Below, piece by piece: positions 15,819 through 24,399 of a stretch of DNA of 64,000 bases. Each line of letters begins with the position of its first letter. The first letter of the stretch is position 1. Where the stretch lies: the NCBI GenBank assembly GCA_938036925.1, contig CALHVU010000052.1, forward strand, positions 1-64,000, written 5' to 3'. Source of the stretch: an uncultured Atopobium sp. (lineage in GTDB: Bacteria > Actinomycetota > Coriobacteriia > Coriobacteriales > Atopobiaceae). The notes beneath the pieces were generated by a model. It did no database searches and was not told where the DNA came from. It worked only from the letters and a program-made list of their open reading frames with translations. Position numbers and translations under genes: made by a program.

Positions 15819-17516
15819 CTATGGCAAAATCCATGCAGGTAGACCATCAGAGAAGATACGTGCGAGTGGGTACGCCTCGTCAATAGTCAGTGTTGCAACA
15901 ACGCGATAAGGACCTTCTGCTGACGTATCAAATACCAGCGCAAGGGGTTTTTCGCCATCAGTAGTAGGAAGTGCAAGGTAGATGCAGTGCTTGGACGGAT
16001 TGTAGAGCTCAACGGCCATGCGCCATCCGCGCTTTGCAGCTCGCAAGGCGTTTTGTACCAGAGGCGAGTTGTCATCAAATCCACGCTCGGAATCAAAGAG
16101 CAGGGGCGCGGCACCTGGAACGGGAAGCGAGAAGTCGGCGTCGGTATGCATGAGCTGCTGCTCGTTCTTTCTGTAGACGTACGCTGCAGAAAGACACGCC
16201 TGCGCCGCCTGTAACGAAGGCGCGTCGCTCAGATAGGTGGTACAAAGCGCGTTCCAGTCGGAAACAGGAGCCTCGTTCATAACCACGTCAACAGGGTTGA
16301 TAGGTAGCTGCTTTGCTGCGGTAGGAAGCTTTTCCCATGAAGCAATGGCAGATTTTGGCAGTCCGTGAAGCACATCAACTGCCTGATCCTGCAGCTCATC
16401 TGCAGAAACGCTGAGCTTCAAGAGCGTCCAGGGACGCAGAGCACCGCGCTTAGACTTACGAATGGTAGCGGTAATAACCTCGTCTGTCTGCGGTTTCTTG
16501 TAACGCGTGTTAAACGTGAACGTGCCGCCCTTGGAAATGAGCGCGCGAGAAGACTCGGCAAGTTTGAAGTCTTCTTCCAGCTGTTTGAGGACGTTAGCAT
16601 CAACGGGAGCCATCTGATACAAAATGCCGAGAAGCTCGTTGTTGACGTGGACATCTTCCTCAAAATTGGCAGGGTATGTTGGGGTAGGAGCAGGAGCCTC
16701 ATTCTGATTGGTTGCCTGCGTAGAAGCCTGGGATTCAGAAACTGTAGTGCTAGAGACAGAACTTGTTGCACTCATGGCCTGCTGCAATACTGAAGGAGCG
16801 GCCTCAAGCGTCTTCTCTTCATCGGAGCCGTCGTAGGGATTGTAGGTAACGGTAAGCGAGATGGTAGGCTCGGGCACTACAGGCTCGGGCACTACAGGTT
16901 CGGGCACTGTAGGCTCGGCGGCTTTAGGCTCTGGAGCGACATCATCGGTTCCAGCGGGCTCTGGAGCAGCGTCATCGGCAGATTCTTGCCGGAGGTCTTC
17001 TTCAGGCGCCTCTGCACAAGGCGTTGCTACAACAGGCACCTCAGCAGCAGATTCCTCTGCAACAGACAGTTCCTCTGAGCTCTCCGCGACAGGTAGCTCC
17101 TCTGGCTCCGTTGGCTCTTCCTGGGCAGGAAGCTCCTCAACTACAGGTTCCGCTTCAACTACCAGGTGTTTTGGCTTGAGCGCGCGAATGGACTTTGCCC
17201 CACGTCGGCGTTTCCATGGTTTGCCATTGTTTTGCGACTCGACGTTTTTCTCGCCAGCTACAAGGGCAGCCTCAAAGGTGTCAAAGGTCAGAAGCGTCGC
17301 GTAGACGTAGCCTTTTTTGAACGCAGTGATTTTGATGAAATCGGGGCACGCCTCCATGAGAGCGCGGATGTCGTCAAAGCCAAAATCCTGCGGTGCAAGG
17401 TCGTCTTCAATGAGCACGCCCTCAACGGTAGAGAGGGGAGTCTGCTTAGAGACGCCAATGGTTGCTTTGAGTAGTTTATACAGGTAGAGAGCGTGTTCTT
17501 GTTTTATAACAGCCAT
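15819..17516 (-). CDS. Large cytoplasmic protein with possible N-terminal LOTUS-like domain and acidic Pro/Glu-rich linker
   Basis: 565 residues; TCAGGAG lies upstream of the ATG. Residues 1-85 fold plausibly as a winged helix, with LYKLLKATIGVS, a Gly-Phe DFGFDDIRALMEACPDFIKI pattern and GYVYATL, which loosely resembles OST-HTH/LOTUS RNA-binding domains. A basic KPWKRRRGAKS patch precedes a 130-residue acidic linker built from EEL, PEP and VVPEP repeats. Residues about 285-565 form a globular domain with no family I know. No signal peptide. Function unknown; a nucleic-acid or ribonucleoprotein role is only a guess. Confidence 0.6.
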   Translation of the reverse strand: MAVIKQEHALYLYKLLKATIGVSKQTPLSTVEGVLIEDDLAPQDFGFDDIRALMEACPDFIKITAFKKGYVYATLLTFDTFEAALVAGEKNVESQNNGKPWKRRRGAKSIRALKPKHLVVEAEPVVEELPAQEEPTEPEELPVAESSEELSVAEESAAEVPVVATPCAEAPEEDLRQESADDAAPEPAGTDDVAPEPKAAEPTVPEPVVPEPVVPEPTISLTVTYNPYDGSDEEKTLEAAPSVLQQAMSATSSVSSTTVSESQASTQATNQNEAPAPTPTYPANFEEDVHVNNELLGILYQMAPVDANVLKQLEEDFKLAESSRALISKGGTFTFNTRYKKPQTDEVITATIRKSKRGALRPWTLLKLSVSADELQDQAVDVLHGLPKSAIASWEKLPTAAKQLPINPVDVVMNEAPVSDWNALCTTYLSDAPSLQAAQACLSAAYVYRKNEQQLMHTDADFSLPVPGAAPLLFDSERGFDDNSPLVQNALRAAKRGWRMAVELYNPSKHCIYLALPTTDGEKPLALVFDTSAEGPYRVVATLTIDEAYPLARIFSDGLPAWILP

Positions 17517-17660
17517 AATGCTCCTGAGATAGTAGTTAGTGGACTACATACTACTCGATTTTGAACAGACAAAGATACTGATTACGCACAGAAAGTCGCA
17601 ATACGTAGCGAAAAAGCGAGAATGGACTGATAGAATAAGGCTAGATTGAAGGGAGCTTAC

Positions 17661-19064
17661 ATGATTGGTCGTTTTATTAAGAGAGCTGCAGTTAGAGCTG
17701 CAGGTTTAGCAATTACTCAGTATGCCGCAAAGGCAGCACTTCAATCCGAGGCCGGAAGAAAGCTGCTTGCTACAACGGCTTCTAAGGCTGCTAACTTAGC
17801 AGGCAATATCGCAAAGGAGCAGCTTACCGCTGGGTTTAATGCTCATATTAGGCCAGCACTCCCAAGTGGCGATGTCATTCAGTCATCAGTCGCTCGTGCT
17901 CAGTCTGCGCTTCGTTCGGCTCAGACCTCTGTTTTGGCTGCTCAGGCACAGCTTCAGTCTAATCTAGAGAATCGTTTTTCTCGCCCAAAGAACAAGCTTT
18001 CAAAGCAACTTGCAAGCACTGCAGAGTCGCTTGAAGAGATGGGGGAGACCCTGGCCGAGCACCAGGATGCTGCCGCAGATATCGCAGTTGCAGATGTTGT
18101 TGAGGAAATTGCTGCTCAAGATGGACAGGATTCTGACGCTCTGTTAGCTTCTACCAAGAAGCGTAAGTCGTTTAGAAACGCGGCAATTGCTGGTGGCGTT
18201 GTGGCTGGTGCTGCTCTTGGTTTAGCTGCATACGGTGCTTATTCTATTGCTCCACGCAAGCAAAATGATCGCCTGCTTCTGGAGCGTTGGCACGAGATTG
18301 CTCGTCATCGCTATGCTCACCGTGGCCTCTACAACAACGAGGCGGGCATTCCAGAGAACTCCCTGCTTGCTTTCCGCGCAGCTGTCGAGAAGGGCTTTGG
18401 CTCCGAGGTTGATGTTCACCTGACCGCAGACAACAAGTTGGTAGTTGTTCACGATTCAGCACTTGATCGCCTCTGTGGCGTACAGAAGATTGTTGAGGAG
18501 TCCACGCTAGAGGAGCTTCGTGGTCTTAGGCTTCTTGCTACTGACGAGCAGATTCCAACGTTTGAGGAAGTCCTTGAGGTTTATGCATGGAGTGGCTCCG
18601 GTGAGCTACCTGCACCTTTGATTATTGAGGCTAAGACACGCAACAATAACGCTGAGCAGCTGACAGAAAAGATTATGCAGGCTCTTGATCTTCGTCCCGT
18701 TCGTGCATGCATCGAGAGCTTTGACCCTCGCGTTTTGCAGTGGCTGCGTCAGAACCGTCCTGAGATGCTTCGCGGCCAGCTCTCAGAGAATTTCCTGGTT
18801 GACCGTCAGACTAAGCACATGAACATTGCTACACGAGCTGGCGCTACAGCTCTCTTTGGTAATTCTGTTGGTCGCCCAGACTTCATTTCATACAAGTTTG
18901 AAGATCGCAAGAACCCCTTTGTTAAGCTGGCTTGCAATACCATGGGCGCACATCTGATTACCTGGACCGTTAGGAACGAGGAGGACATGATTGCCTCCGA
19001 GCTTGAAGGTGCACCTATCATCTTTGAGGGATTTATTCCAACTCCCGCGTCGCTGATCAACTAG
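17661..19064 (+). CDS. Membrane-anchored glycerophosphodiester phosphodiesterase
   Basis: 467 residues from ATG 17661 (GAAGGGAG upstream). Residues 1-165 are Ala/Gln-rich helices that may form a coiled coil. Residues about 172-192 (AIAGGVVAGAALGLAAYGAY) are a membrane helix. From about 210 the GDPD TIM barrel carries all key residues: AHRG, PENSLLAF, SEVDVHLT, VVHD and IIEAK. GDPD hydrolyses glycerophosphodiesters to glycerol-3-phosphate and alcohol. With the nearby TagF- and LtaS-like genes it could recycle or trim glycerol-phosphate polymers. The long N-terminal helical region is unusual. Confidence 0.88.
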   Translation: MIGRFIKRAAVRAAGLAITQYAAKAALQSEAGRKLLATTASKAANLAGNIAKEQLTAGFNAHIRPALPSGDVIQSSVARAQSALRSAQTSVLAAQAQLQSNLENRFSRPKNKLSKQLASTAESLEEMGETLAEHQDAAADIAVADVVEEIAAQDGQDSDALLASTKKRKSFRNAAIAGGVVAGAALGLAAYGAYSIAPRKQNDRLLLERWHEIARHRYAHRGLYNNEAGIPENSLLAFRAAVEKGFGSEVDVHLTADNKLVVVHDSALDRLCGVQKIVEESTLEELRGLRLLATDEQIPTFEEVLEVYAWSGSGELPAPLIIEAKTRNNNAEQLTEKIMQALDLRPVRACIESFDPRVLQWLRQNRPEMLRGQLSENFLVDRQTKHMNIATRAGATALFGNSVGRPDFISYKFEDRKNPFVKLACNTMGAHLITWTVRNEEDMIASELEGAPIIFEGFIPTPASLIN

Positions 19065-19143
19065 CTTTCCAATCGGTGAGAAGAACGTTTGGCGAGAAGA
19101 ACGTTTGGCTTAAACTACGTCCAAAACTCTATGTCTATCTGGG

Positions 19144-19173
19144 ACTCCACGGGTTTCTCGCCCGCGGAGTTTC
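19144..19173 (+). terminator. Terminator of the GDPD gene, GGCGAGAA motif in the loop
   Basis: ACTCCACGGG / CCCGCGGAGT imperfect stem with loop TTTCTCG, followed by TTTCTTG. The top of the hairpin carries the GGCGAGAAACCC-type motif on the minus strand. Confidence 0.7.
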
Positions 19174-19200
19174 TTGTGAAAAGTTCCTTAAGATTGTTGT

Positions 19201-19224
19201 ATGAATATATGTACATATATCAAT
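19201..19224. promoter_or_regulatory. Candidate metal-sensor operator of the P1B ATPase
   Basis: Core palindrome ATATATGTACATATAT flanked by TGA and TCA, 10 of 12 positions symmetrical per half. It sits 43-66 bp before the start codon. ArsR/SmtB sensors bind similar AT-rich 12-2-12 sites before CadA/ZntA genes; the match is by eye. Confidence 0.45.
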
Positions 19225-19266
19225 TTAAAGAGTAGACTAGGTATAACAACAACCCAAGGAGGAGCT

Positions 19267-21162
19267 ATGAGCTCAAAGACAAAGGTGAAAATTGCTCGCA
19301 TTGTCTGTTCTGCTGTTTTGCTAGGTATTGCTTACGCGGTTGAACACGCATTTGACCTGCAGCTCTGGCAGGCACTGTTGCTTTACCTGTTGCCTTACGC
19401 TGTTGCGGGATACGATGTTGTTCTAGAAGCATGGGAGAGCATCACTGAGGGCGAGTGCTTTAACGAAGACTTGCTCATGACCATTGCTACTGTTGGTGCC
19501 TTGCTCATTGGCTTTGTGCCTAACGGTTCTCCTATGTTTGATGAGGCCGTCTTTGTCATGCTGTTCTTCCAGGTAGGAGAGGTGTTTGAACACCTTGCTT
19601 CCGATAACAGCAAGAAGTCTATTGCCAAGCTTATGGATATTCGCCCTGACAGCGCAACGGTTGAACGTGACGGACAGCTGCTCACTATCTCTCCAGAAGA
19701 GATTAAGCTGGGAGAGATTATTGTGGTTAAACCCGGCGACCGTGTTCCTGTTGACGCAGAGATCGTCGAGGGTTCTACCAGTCTTGATACCGTCGCTCTT
19801 ACTGGTGAGAGCGTGCCTCGTGACGCAACGGTGGGGGATAACATTATCTCGGGCTGCGTAAACCTTTCTGGCGTGGTACGCGCCCGCGTTACTCACCTCT
19901 TTGAAGACTCTACTGCTTCCCGCATCATTAAGCTGGTAGAGAGCTCAAACCAAAACAAGTCCAAGAGCGAGAGGTTTATTCGTCGTTTTTCTCGCGTGTA
20001 TACTCCAGCAGTTGTTTACAGTGCCATTGCGCTGGCGTTTTTGCCACCACTGCTTTCGGGGGACTTTGTAGCTAACGCTTCTACCTGGGCTGTAAGGGCA
20101 CTTACCTTCCTTATTGCATCTTGTCCGTGTGCGCTGGTAGTTTCCGTGCCACTGGCCTTCTTTGGCGGTATTGGCGCTGCTTCGAAGGAGGGCATCCTAA
20201 TCAAGGGCTCTTCGTACATTGATATGCTTTCTACCCTTGATACCGTTGCCTTTGACAAGACCGGTACGTTGACCGAGGGTGTCTTTGAGGTTCTGGCTGT
20301 TCATTCTCAGACCATTGGCGAGAAGGACCTTCTGCACCTAGCTTCTCACGTTGAGATGCACTCCACACACCCCATTGCTGCAGCTCTTCGTGCTGCTTAT
20401 CCAAGCGAGGACGATAACTGTGTTATCACGGACATCAAAGAAATTGCTGGTCAGGGCATTTGCGCTAACGTGAATGGTAAGAGCGTTGCTGTTGGCAACA
20501 GCGCACTTATGGAGAGCGTAGGAGCTTCTTGGAAAGCGTGCGAGAACCACGGAACCATCATTCACGTGGCTGTTGATGGGACCTACATGGGCCACATTGT
20601 TATTTCTGACCGCGAACGAGCTGATGCTCCAGCAGCAATCGCTTCCCTCAAAAACGTTGGCGTTTCTAGGGTTGTTATGCTCACGGGCGATAAACGCGAC
20701 GTTGCAGAAGAGATTGCTGCTCAGATGGGCATCACTGAGGTTCGCTCTGAGTTGCTTCCACAGGATAAGGTTTCTGCCGTTGAAGGCCTTCTCGCCCAAA
20801 AGACAGCTGGTAAGTCCCTTGCCTTTGTTGGCGACGGCATCAATGATGCACCCGTTCTTGCACGCGCTGATGTAGGCGTTGCTATGGGCGGTTTGGGGTC
20901 TGATGCTGCTATTGAGGCCGCAGACGTAGTTCTTATGGACGACAAGCTTTCTAAGCTCTCAAAGGCCGTAAAGATTGCTCGTCATACCTTGGGTATTGCA
21001 AAGCAAAACATTGTGTTTGCTATTGGAGTTAAGGTTGCTGTTTTGATCCTTGCAGCCTTTGGTTTGGCTCCCATGTGGCTAGCGGTCTTTGGAGACATAG
21101 GCGTTATGGTGCTTGCGGTTCTTAATTCCACTAGAGCTTTGAATATAAAGTCGATTAAGTAA
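19267..21162 (+). CDS. P1B-type heavy-metal exporting ATPase (Zn/Cd/Pb class)
   Basis: 631 residues from ATG 19267, with AAGGAGGAG upstream. P-type landmarks are intact: LTGES, SCPCAL in the metal-binding helix, phosphorylation loop DKTGTLT, HP in the HSTHPIAAAL motif, MLTGD and GDGINDAPVLA. Membrane topology fits the P1B class. No N-terminal CxxC or heavy-metal-associated domain is present, so regulation by metal-binding domains is lost or never existed. The CPC plus C-terminal pattern suggests Zn2+/Cd2+/Pb2+ or related divalent metal export. A palindromic operator lies upstream. Confidence 0.92.
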   Translation: MSSKTKVKIARIVCSAVLLGIAYAVEHAFDLQLWQALLLYLLPYAVAGYDVVLEAWESITEGECFNEDLLMTIATVGALLIGFVPNGSPMFDEAVFVMLFFQVGEVFEHLASDNSKKSIAKLMDIRPDSATVERDGQLLTISPEEIKLGEIIVVKPGDRVPVDAEIVEGSTSLDTVALTGESVPRDATVGDNIISGCVNLSGVVRARVTHLFEDSTASRIIKLVESSNQNKSKSERFIRRFSRVYTPAVVYSAIALAFLPPLLSGDFVANASTWAVRALTFLIASCPCALVVSVPLAFFGGIGAASKEGILIKGSSYIDMLSTLDTVAFDKTGTLTEGVFEVLAVHSQTIGEKDLLHLASHVEMHSTHPIAAALRAAYPSEDDNCVITDIKEIAGQGICANVNGKSVAVGNSALMESVGASWKACENHGTIIHVAVDGTYMGHIVISDRERADAPAAIASLKNVGVSRVVMLTGDKRDVAEEIAAQMGITEVRSELLPQDKVSAVEGLLAQKTAGKSLAFVGDGINDAPVLARADVGVAMGGLGSDAAIEAADVVLMDDKLSKLSKAVKIARHTLGIAKQNIVFAIGVKVAVLILAAFGLAPMWLAVFGDIGVMVLAVLNSTRALNIKSIK

Positions 21163-21183
21163 AAGAGTCAGGGCTGCTGGCCT

Positions 21184-21211
21184 AAAAAAGAGCGCTCGCA
21201 AAGGAGCGCTC
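21184..21211 (-). terminator. Terminator of trmB
   Basis: Two GAGCGCTC blocks separated by 6 nt form a stem; on the minus strand the stem is followed by TTTTTT. It lies 53 nt past the trmB stop and faces the P1B gene end. Confidence 0.85.
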
Positions 21212-21263
21212 CTACAAAGGTTGTTTTCACAAACGGCTGTTTCTACACATAGCTAATTACAAA

Positions 21264-22091
21264 TTACTGAGCCTTCTTACGAAGTCTACGAGCACGGTTT
21301 GCAAGATTGCGGACCGTGCTTTCCATTCCATGAGGAACGTAGGCCAGCGATTCTAAGTCTTCTGGAAGGTAGTCAACAAGACTGACAGGCTCTGTGGGTG
21401 TGAAATCTGCTGGTACAGGACCTGGAGCAATCAGGTAGGCATGAACCTTAGCGCCCTGGGCGCCAAGTTTTTGTTCGTACTCACTAGGAACATCGTGAGG
21501 AAAATCGTTCTGTGCATCTCGCGTTTTCCAAATAAAGTTGTAACCAGCAACTTCAACTTGCTCAAGAGAAAAATCAAAAAGTGGCTGACTGTCCGTTTTA
21601 AGACGAACAACACCCTCTTTAGCTAAAACATTTCTATACTGCATAAGACGCTCAGCATCAGTGAGGCGCAACTTTGCCTGCCTGATTCGAGGAAATGGTG
21701 CAGGGAAGTTGAGATAAATAACAGAGACTTCTTCTGGCGAGAAGTACTCATCAATCTTCATGCCGGTACCAGGTACTACGATGGCGTTAGGCACTCCTGC
21801 TTCATACATTGTTTTAGCAGCATATGAAATACAGATAGGTTCTGTATCAATGGCTACAAAAAGCACGTTAGGATTTGCCTTAGCTTGAGCAGCAGTAAAA
21901 GATCCCTTGCCGCAGCCAAGGTCTACACGGACCTCAGAGAAGGGAACATGCCCCTCAGCAGTAATTGGCGCACACGCAGAAGCCCACGTACCTCTCAAAG
22001 TCTCTGGATGAGGCTCAATAACGCTGGAATACGCCTCTAAGCGCTCTTCCAGAACAAAGTTTTTAGGCAAACGTGCATGTAGTGCGCGCAA
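21264..22091 (-). CDS. trmB: tRNA (guanine-N7)-methyltransferase
   Basis: 275 residues. Start is TTG 22091, 5 nt after GAGGAG. SAM-binding motif DLGCGKGSF lies near residue 58, followed by FVAIDTEP and the TrmB hallmark around YLNFPAPFPRIRQAKLRL. The usual form is NFPDPWPKxRHxKRR, so this copy is divergent: Asp-Pro-Trp is Ala-Pro-Phe. The ending shows TRDAQNDFPHDVPSEYEQKLGAQG, the usual T-x-Y-E substrate-binding motif. TrmB makes m7G46 in tRNA. It lies 36 nt downstream of yfbR and is probably cotranscribed. Confidence 0.88.
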   Translation of the reverse strand: MRALHARLPKNFVLEERLEAYSSVIEPHPETLRGTWASACAPITAEGHVPFSEVRVDLGCGKGSFTAAQAKANPNVLFVAIDTEPICISYAAKTMYEAGVPNAIVVPGTGMKIDEYFSPEEVSVIYLNFPAPFPRIRQAKLRLTDAERLMQYRNVLAKEGVVRLKTDSQPLFDFSLEQVEVAGYNFIWKTRDAQNDFPHDVPSEYEQKLGAQGAKVHAYLIAPGPVPADFTPTEPVSLVDYLPEDLESLAYVPHGMESTVRNLANRARRLRKKAQ

Positions 22092-22127
22092 AGCAACTCC
22101 TCAACAAGCAGGCAAAATCAGCTTTTT

Positions 22128-22745
22128 TTACAGAAGCTGATCAAGCGTTTCTCCGTACGAAGGTAGGAATTCTGTCATAAAATCGCGCACTTCTGGAAGA
22201 GAATCTGCTAAATCTTCAACAACTCCACGAGTTGAGGCTTCAGCGGTAATAAATTCTGAGTTTCCAGACTGAGCCTCCTCAATACACTTAATGAGTGCTG
22301 CAATCTTATCTGCAGCTTTAATAAGCTTTCTAAGATAAGCTTCACTCTCTGAAGCCTCAGTGCTGTGAGTAAGCACCTGAGCATAGGCATCTTGCAGGTC
22401 TTCTGGCAGTGTGGAGAGAATGGTTTTCTCGGCACGTGCTTCTACCTGATGATACGCATCTCTAATCTCTGAATTAGCGTACTTTACAGGCGTAGGCATG
22501 TCTCCGGTGATAATCTCTGATGCATCGTGATACATACCAATAAGGGCCGCGCGATCTGCGTCAAGATTTCTGTGATAGCGCACATTTGCAATAGTTGCTA
22601 GGCAGTGAGAAATAACGGCCACGTCAAGGGCGTGTTCAGCAAGACTTTCTGAGCGAGAATTGCGCATAAGCGACCAGCGCTCAATGTAGCGCATGCGAGA
22701 AATAAGTGCAAAAAAGCTGGACTGCGACGAAGAATTCTGAGACAT
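22128..22745 (-). CDS. yfbR: HD-domain 5'-deoxynucleotidase, YfbR type
   Basis: 205 residues with TTAAGGAGGGG upstream. The metal-binding pattern of YfbR is complete: RWSLMRNSRSESLAEHALDVA, H-D in GMYHDASEIITGDMPTPVKY and D in KAADKIAALIKC. YfbR dephosphorylates deoxynucleoside 5'-monophosphates in nucleotide salvage. Length is close to the family norm of about 200. It leads a two-gene operon with trmB. Confidence 0.92.
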   Translation of the reverse strand: MSQNSSSQSSFFALISRMRYIERWSLMRNSRSESLAEHALDVAVISHCLATIANVRYHRNLDADRAALIGMYHDASEIITGDMPTPVKYANSEIRDAYHQVEARAEKTILSTLPEDLQDAYAQVLTHSTEASESEAYLRKLIKAADKIAALIKCIEEAQSGNSEFITAEASTRGVVEDLADSLPEVRDFMTEFLPSYGETLDQLL

Positions 22746-22927
22746 TGCCCCTCCTTAATTTGTTTTCTCAACCTTACCACGGATACCGGACAAAAACTGT
22801 TTTTGACACAACTATGCAATGTAGTCATAGCAAATATGAAGTAATCAAATACTTTAGATGTTTATATGAAATTATTGATATCTGAACATCCGTTCATGGG
22901 TATTTTTGCTCCGCTTACCGGCAACCA

Positions 22928-23006
22928 TGGCTAACTTATTCCAAAGGAGTTAACCCAGGCTTACTATGCAAGTAAACCTCGTCCGTTTAAAAGAAGTGAG
23001 CGGACA
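22928..23006 (+). ncRNA. Structured leader RNA of the amidohydrolase gene
   Basis: Three consecutive hairpins before the start codon: TGGCTAACT with AGTTAACCCA (22928-22957), GGCTTAC with GTAAACC (22958-22978), and GTCCG with CGGAC (22981-23005). No T-run follows, so any control would act on translation. It matches no riboswitch consensus I can recall. Confidence 0.4.
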
Positions 23007-23026
23007 ACAAAGGAAGGATGGGAAAC

Positions 23027-24274
23027 ATGAGTAAGTATGCTTTTGTAGGCGGCAAGCTCGTTGACGGTACTGGTGCTGCACCGGTCGAGGACTCCCTTGT
23101 CCTTATCGATGAAGACAAGATTACCTATGCTGGTCCTCGTAAAGAGGTCCCAGAGGGATATGAGGTACGTGACGCATCTGGCCATACCGTAATGCCTGGT
23201 CTTGTTGATACACACCTGCACTTCTCCGGCAACCTGACCGACAACGATAACGACTGGGTTATCGAGTCCGTTGCTCAGAAGCAGGCATGCGCAGTCAAGC
23301 AGGCTTATGATGCTCTTACCCACGGCCTCACCACTGTCGTTGAGATTGGCCGCAATGGTATTGCTATCCGCGACCTCGTTAACATGGGCATTATGCAGGG
23401 TCCTCGTATCTTTGCTACCGGCCTTGGCCTTTGTCGCGTTGCTGGTCACGGTGACTCTCACCACCTGCCACTGCAGATTTCCAAGGACGGACACCCTTGG
23501 GGCGACCAGGTAGACGGTCCATGGGAGCTTCGTAAGGCAATTCGTCGTCGTCTCCGTGAAGAGCCTGACGGCATCAAGATCTGGGCAACCGGTGGCGGCA
23601 TTTGGCGCTGGGACTCCGACCGTCTGCAGCTCTTCTGCACCGAGGAAATCAAGGCAATTGCTGACGAGTGCGCACTGGTAGGCATTCCTCTGTACGCTCA
23701 CTCCTACAATAACTTTGACGCTGCATATGACTGCGTCCGCTTTGGTTGCAAGCAGCTCATTCATGGCTTTGAGCTTGACGAGCGCACCATGAAGCTTATG
23801 GCTGAGCAGGGAACATACTTCACCCCAACCATCGGCTTCCTGCCAACTTGGTACGGAACCTATCCACCAGACTGGACTCCAGAGCTTGATGCATTCCCAG
23901 GCGAGACTGTTGTCGAGAAGGGCCTTGCACGCACCTACGCTAACCTGCGTAAGGCTTATGATATGGGCATCACCATTACCATCGGCTCCGACTCCTTCAG
24001 CTTTGTCACTCCTTACGGCTACGTCACCATCGACGAGATGTATGACTTTGTCGAGAAGGTTGGCATCTCCATCCTTGATACTGTTGCAGCTGCTACTTAC
24101 AACGGCGCAAAGATGCTGGGCAAGGAGAACGAGTTTGGTGCTGTCAAGGAAGGCCTCTCCGCTGATATCCTCGTAGTCAAGGGCGACGTTGCTAACAACA
24201 TCCGCGACCTCACGCCTGAGAACATGGACGTCATCATGAAGGAAGGCAAGATTATTGATCGCGGTAGCTTCTAA
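23027..24274 (+). CDS. Metal-dependent amidohydrolase (imidazolonepropionase/prolidase-like)
   Basis: 415 residues from ATG 23027; the earlier ATG at 23018 sits too close to GGAAGG. TIM-barrel amidohydrolase with VMPGLVDTHLHFSG (metal-binding HxH at about 64-66), carboxylated Lys in PDGIKIWATGG, further His in YAHSYN and IHGFEL, and the catalytic Asp in TIGSDS. The small beta domain is split between the N- and C-termini (GKLVDGTG, ADILVVKGD). Related enzymes act as Xaa-Pro dipeptidases or on cyclic ureides. Substrate not readable. Codon use is highly biased, implying strong expression. Confidence 0.85.
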   Translation: MSKYAFVGGKLVDGTGAAPVEDSLVLIDEDKITYAGPRKEVPEGYEVRDASGHTVMPGLVDTHLHFSGNLTDNDNDWVIESVAQKQACAVKQAYDALTHGLTTVVEIGRNGIAIRDLVNMGIMQGPRIFATGLGLCRVAGHGDSHHLPLQISKDGHPWGDQVDGPWELRKAIRRRLREEPDGIKIWATGGGIWRWDSDRLQLFCTEEIKAIADECALVGIPLYAHSYNNFDAAYDCVRFGCKQLIHGFELDERTMKLMAEQGTYFTPTIGFLPTWYGTYPPDWTPELDAFPGETVVEKGLARTYANLRKAYDMGITITIGSDSFSFVTPYGYVTIDEMYDFVEKVGISILDTVAAATYNGAKMLGKENEFGAVKEGLSADILVVKGDVANNIRDLTPENMDVIMKEGKIIDRGSF

Positions 24275-24306
24275 GCTTCCAGCTCGATAATTTGTAACGC
24301 GAAGGT

Positions 24307-24343
24307 TGGGCCCTGACTCACTTAAGCGTCAGGGCCCACTTTT
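24307..24343 (+). terminator. Terminator of the amidohydrolase gene
   Basis: TGGGCCCTGAC / GTCAGGGCCCA, 11-bp perfect stem with a 10-nt loop, followed by CTTTTAC. Confidence 0.9.
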
Positions 24344-24399
24344 ACAGGCAAGAAGTTTATTCTTTGATATAAAAGTTCGACATTTGATAGGAGCTCACT

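Noticed and set aside
15533..15886. 117-codon plus-strand frame passing through palindrome copy 2
   Set aside because: The second half is repeat and antisense to the gene at 15819; only the part before the palindrome looks protein-like, and it is reported as a broken gene.
22860..23026. Known riboswitch before the amidohydrolase
   Set aside because: I could not fit glycine, guanidine, preQ1, THF or yybP consensus; reported only as an unassigned structured leader.
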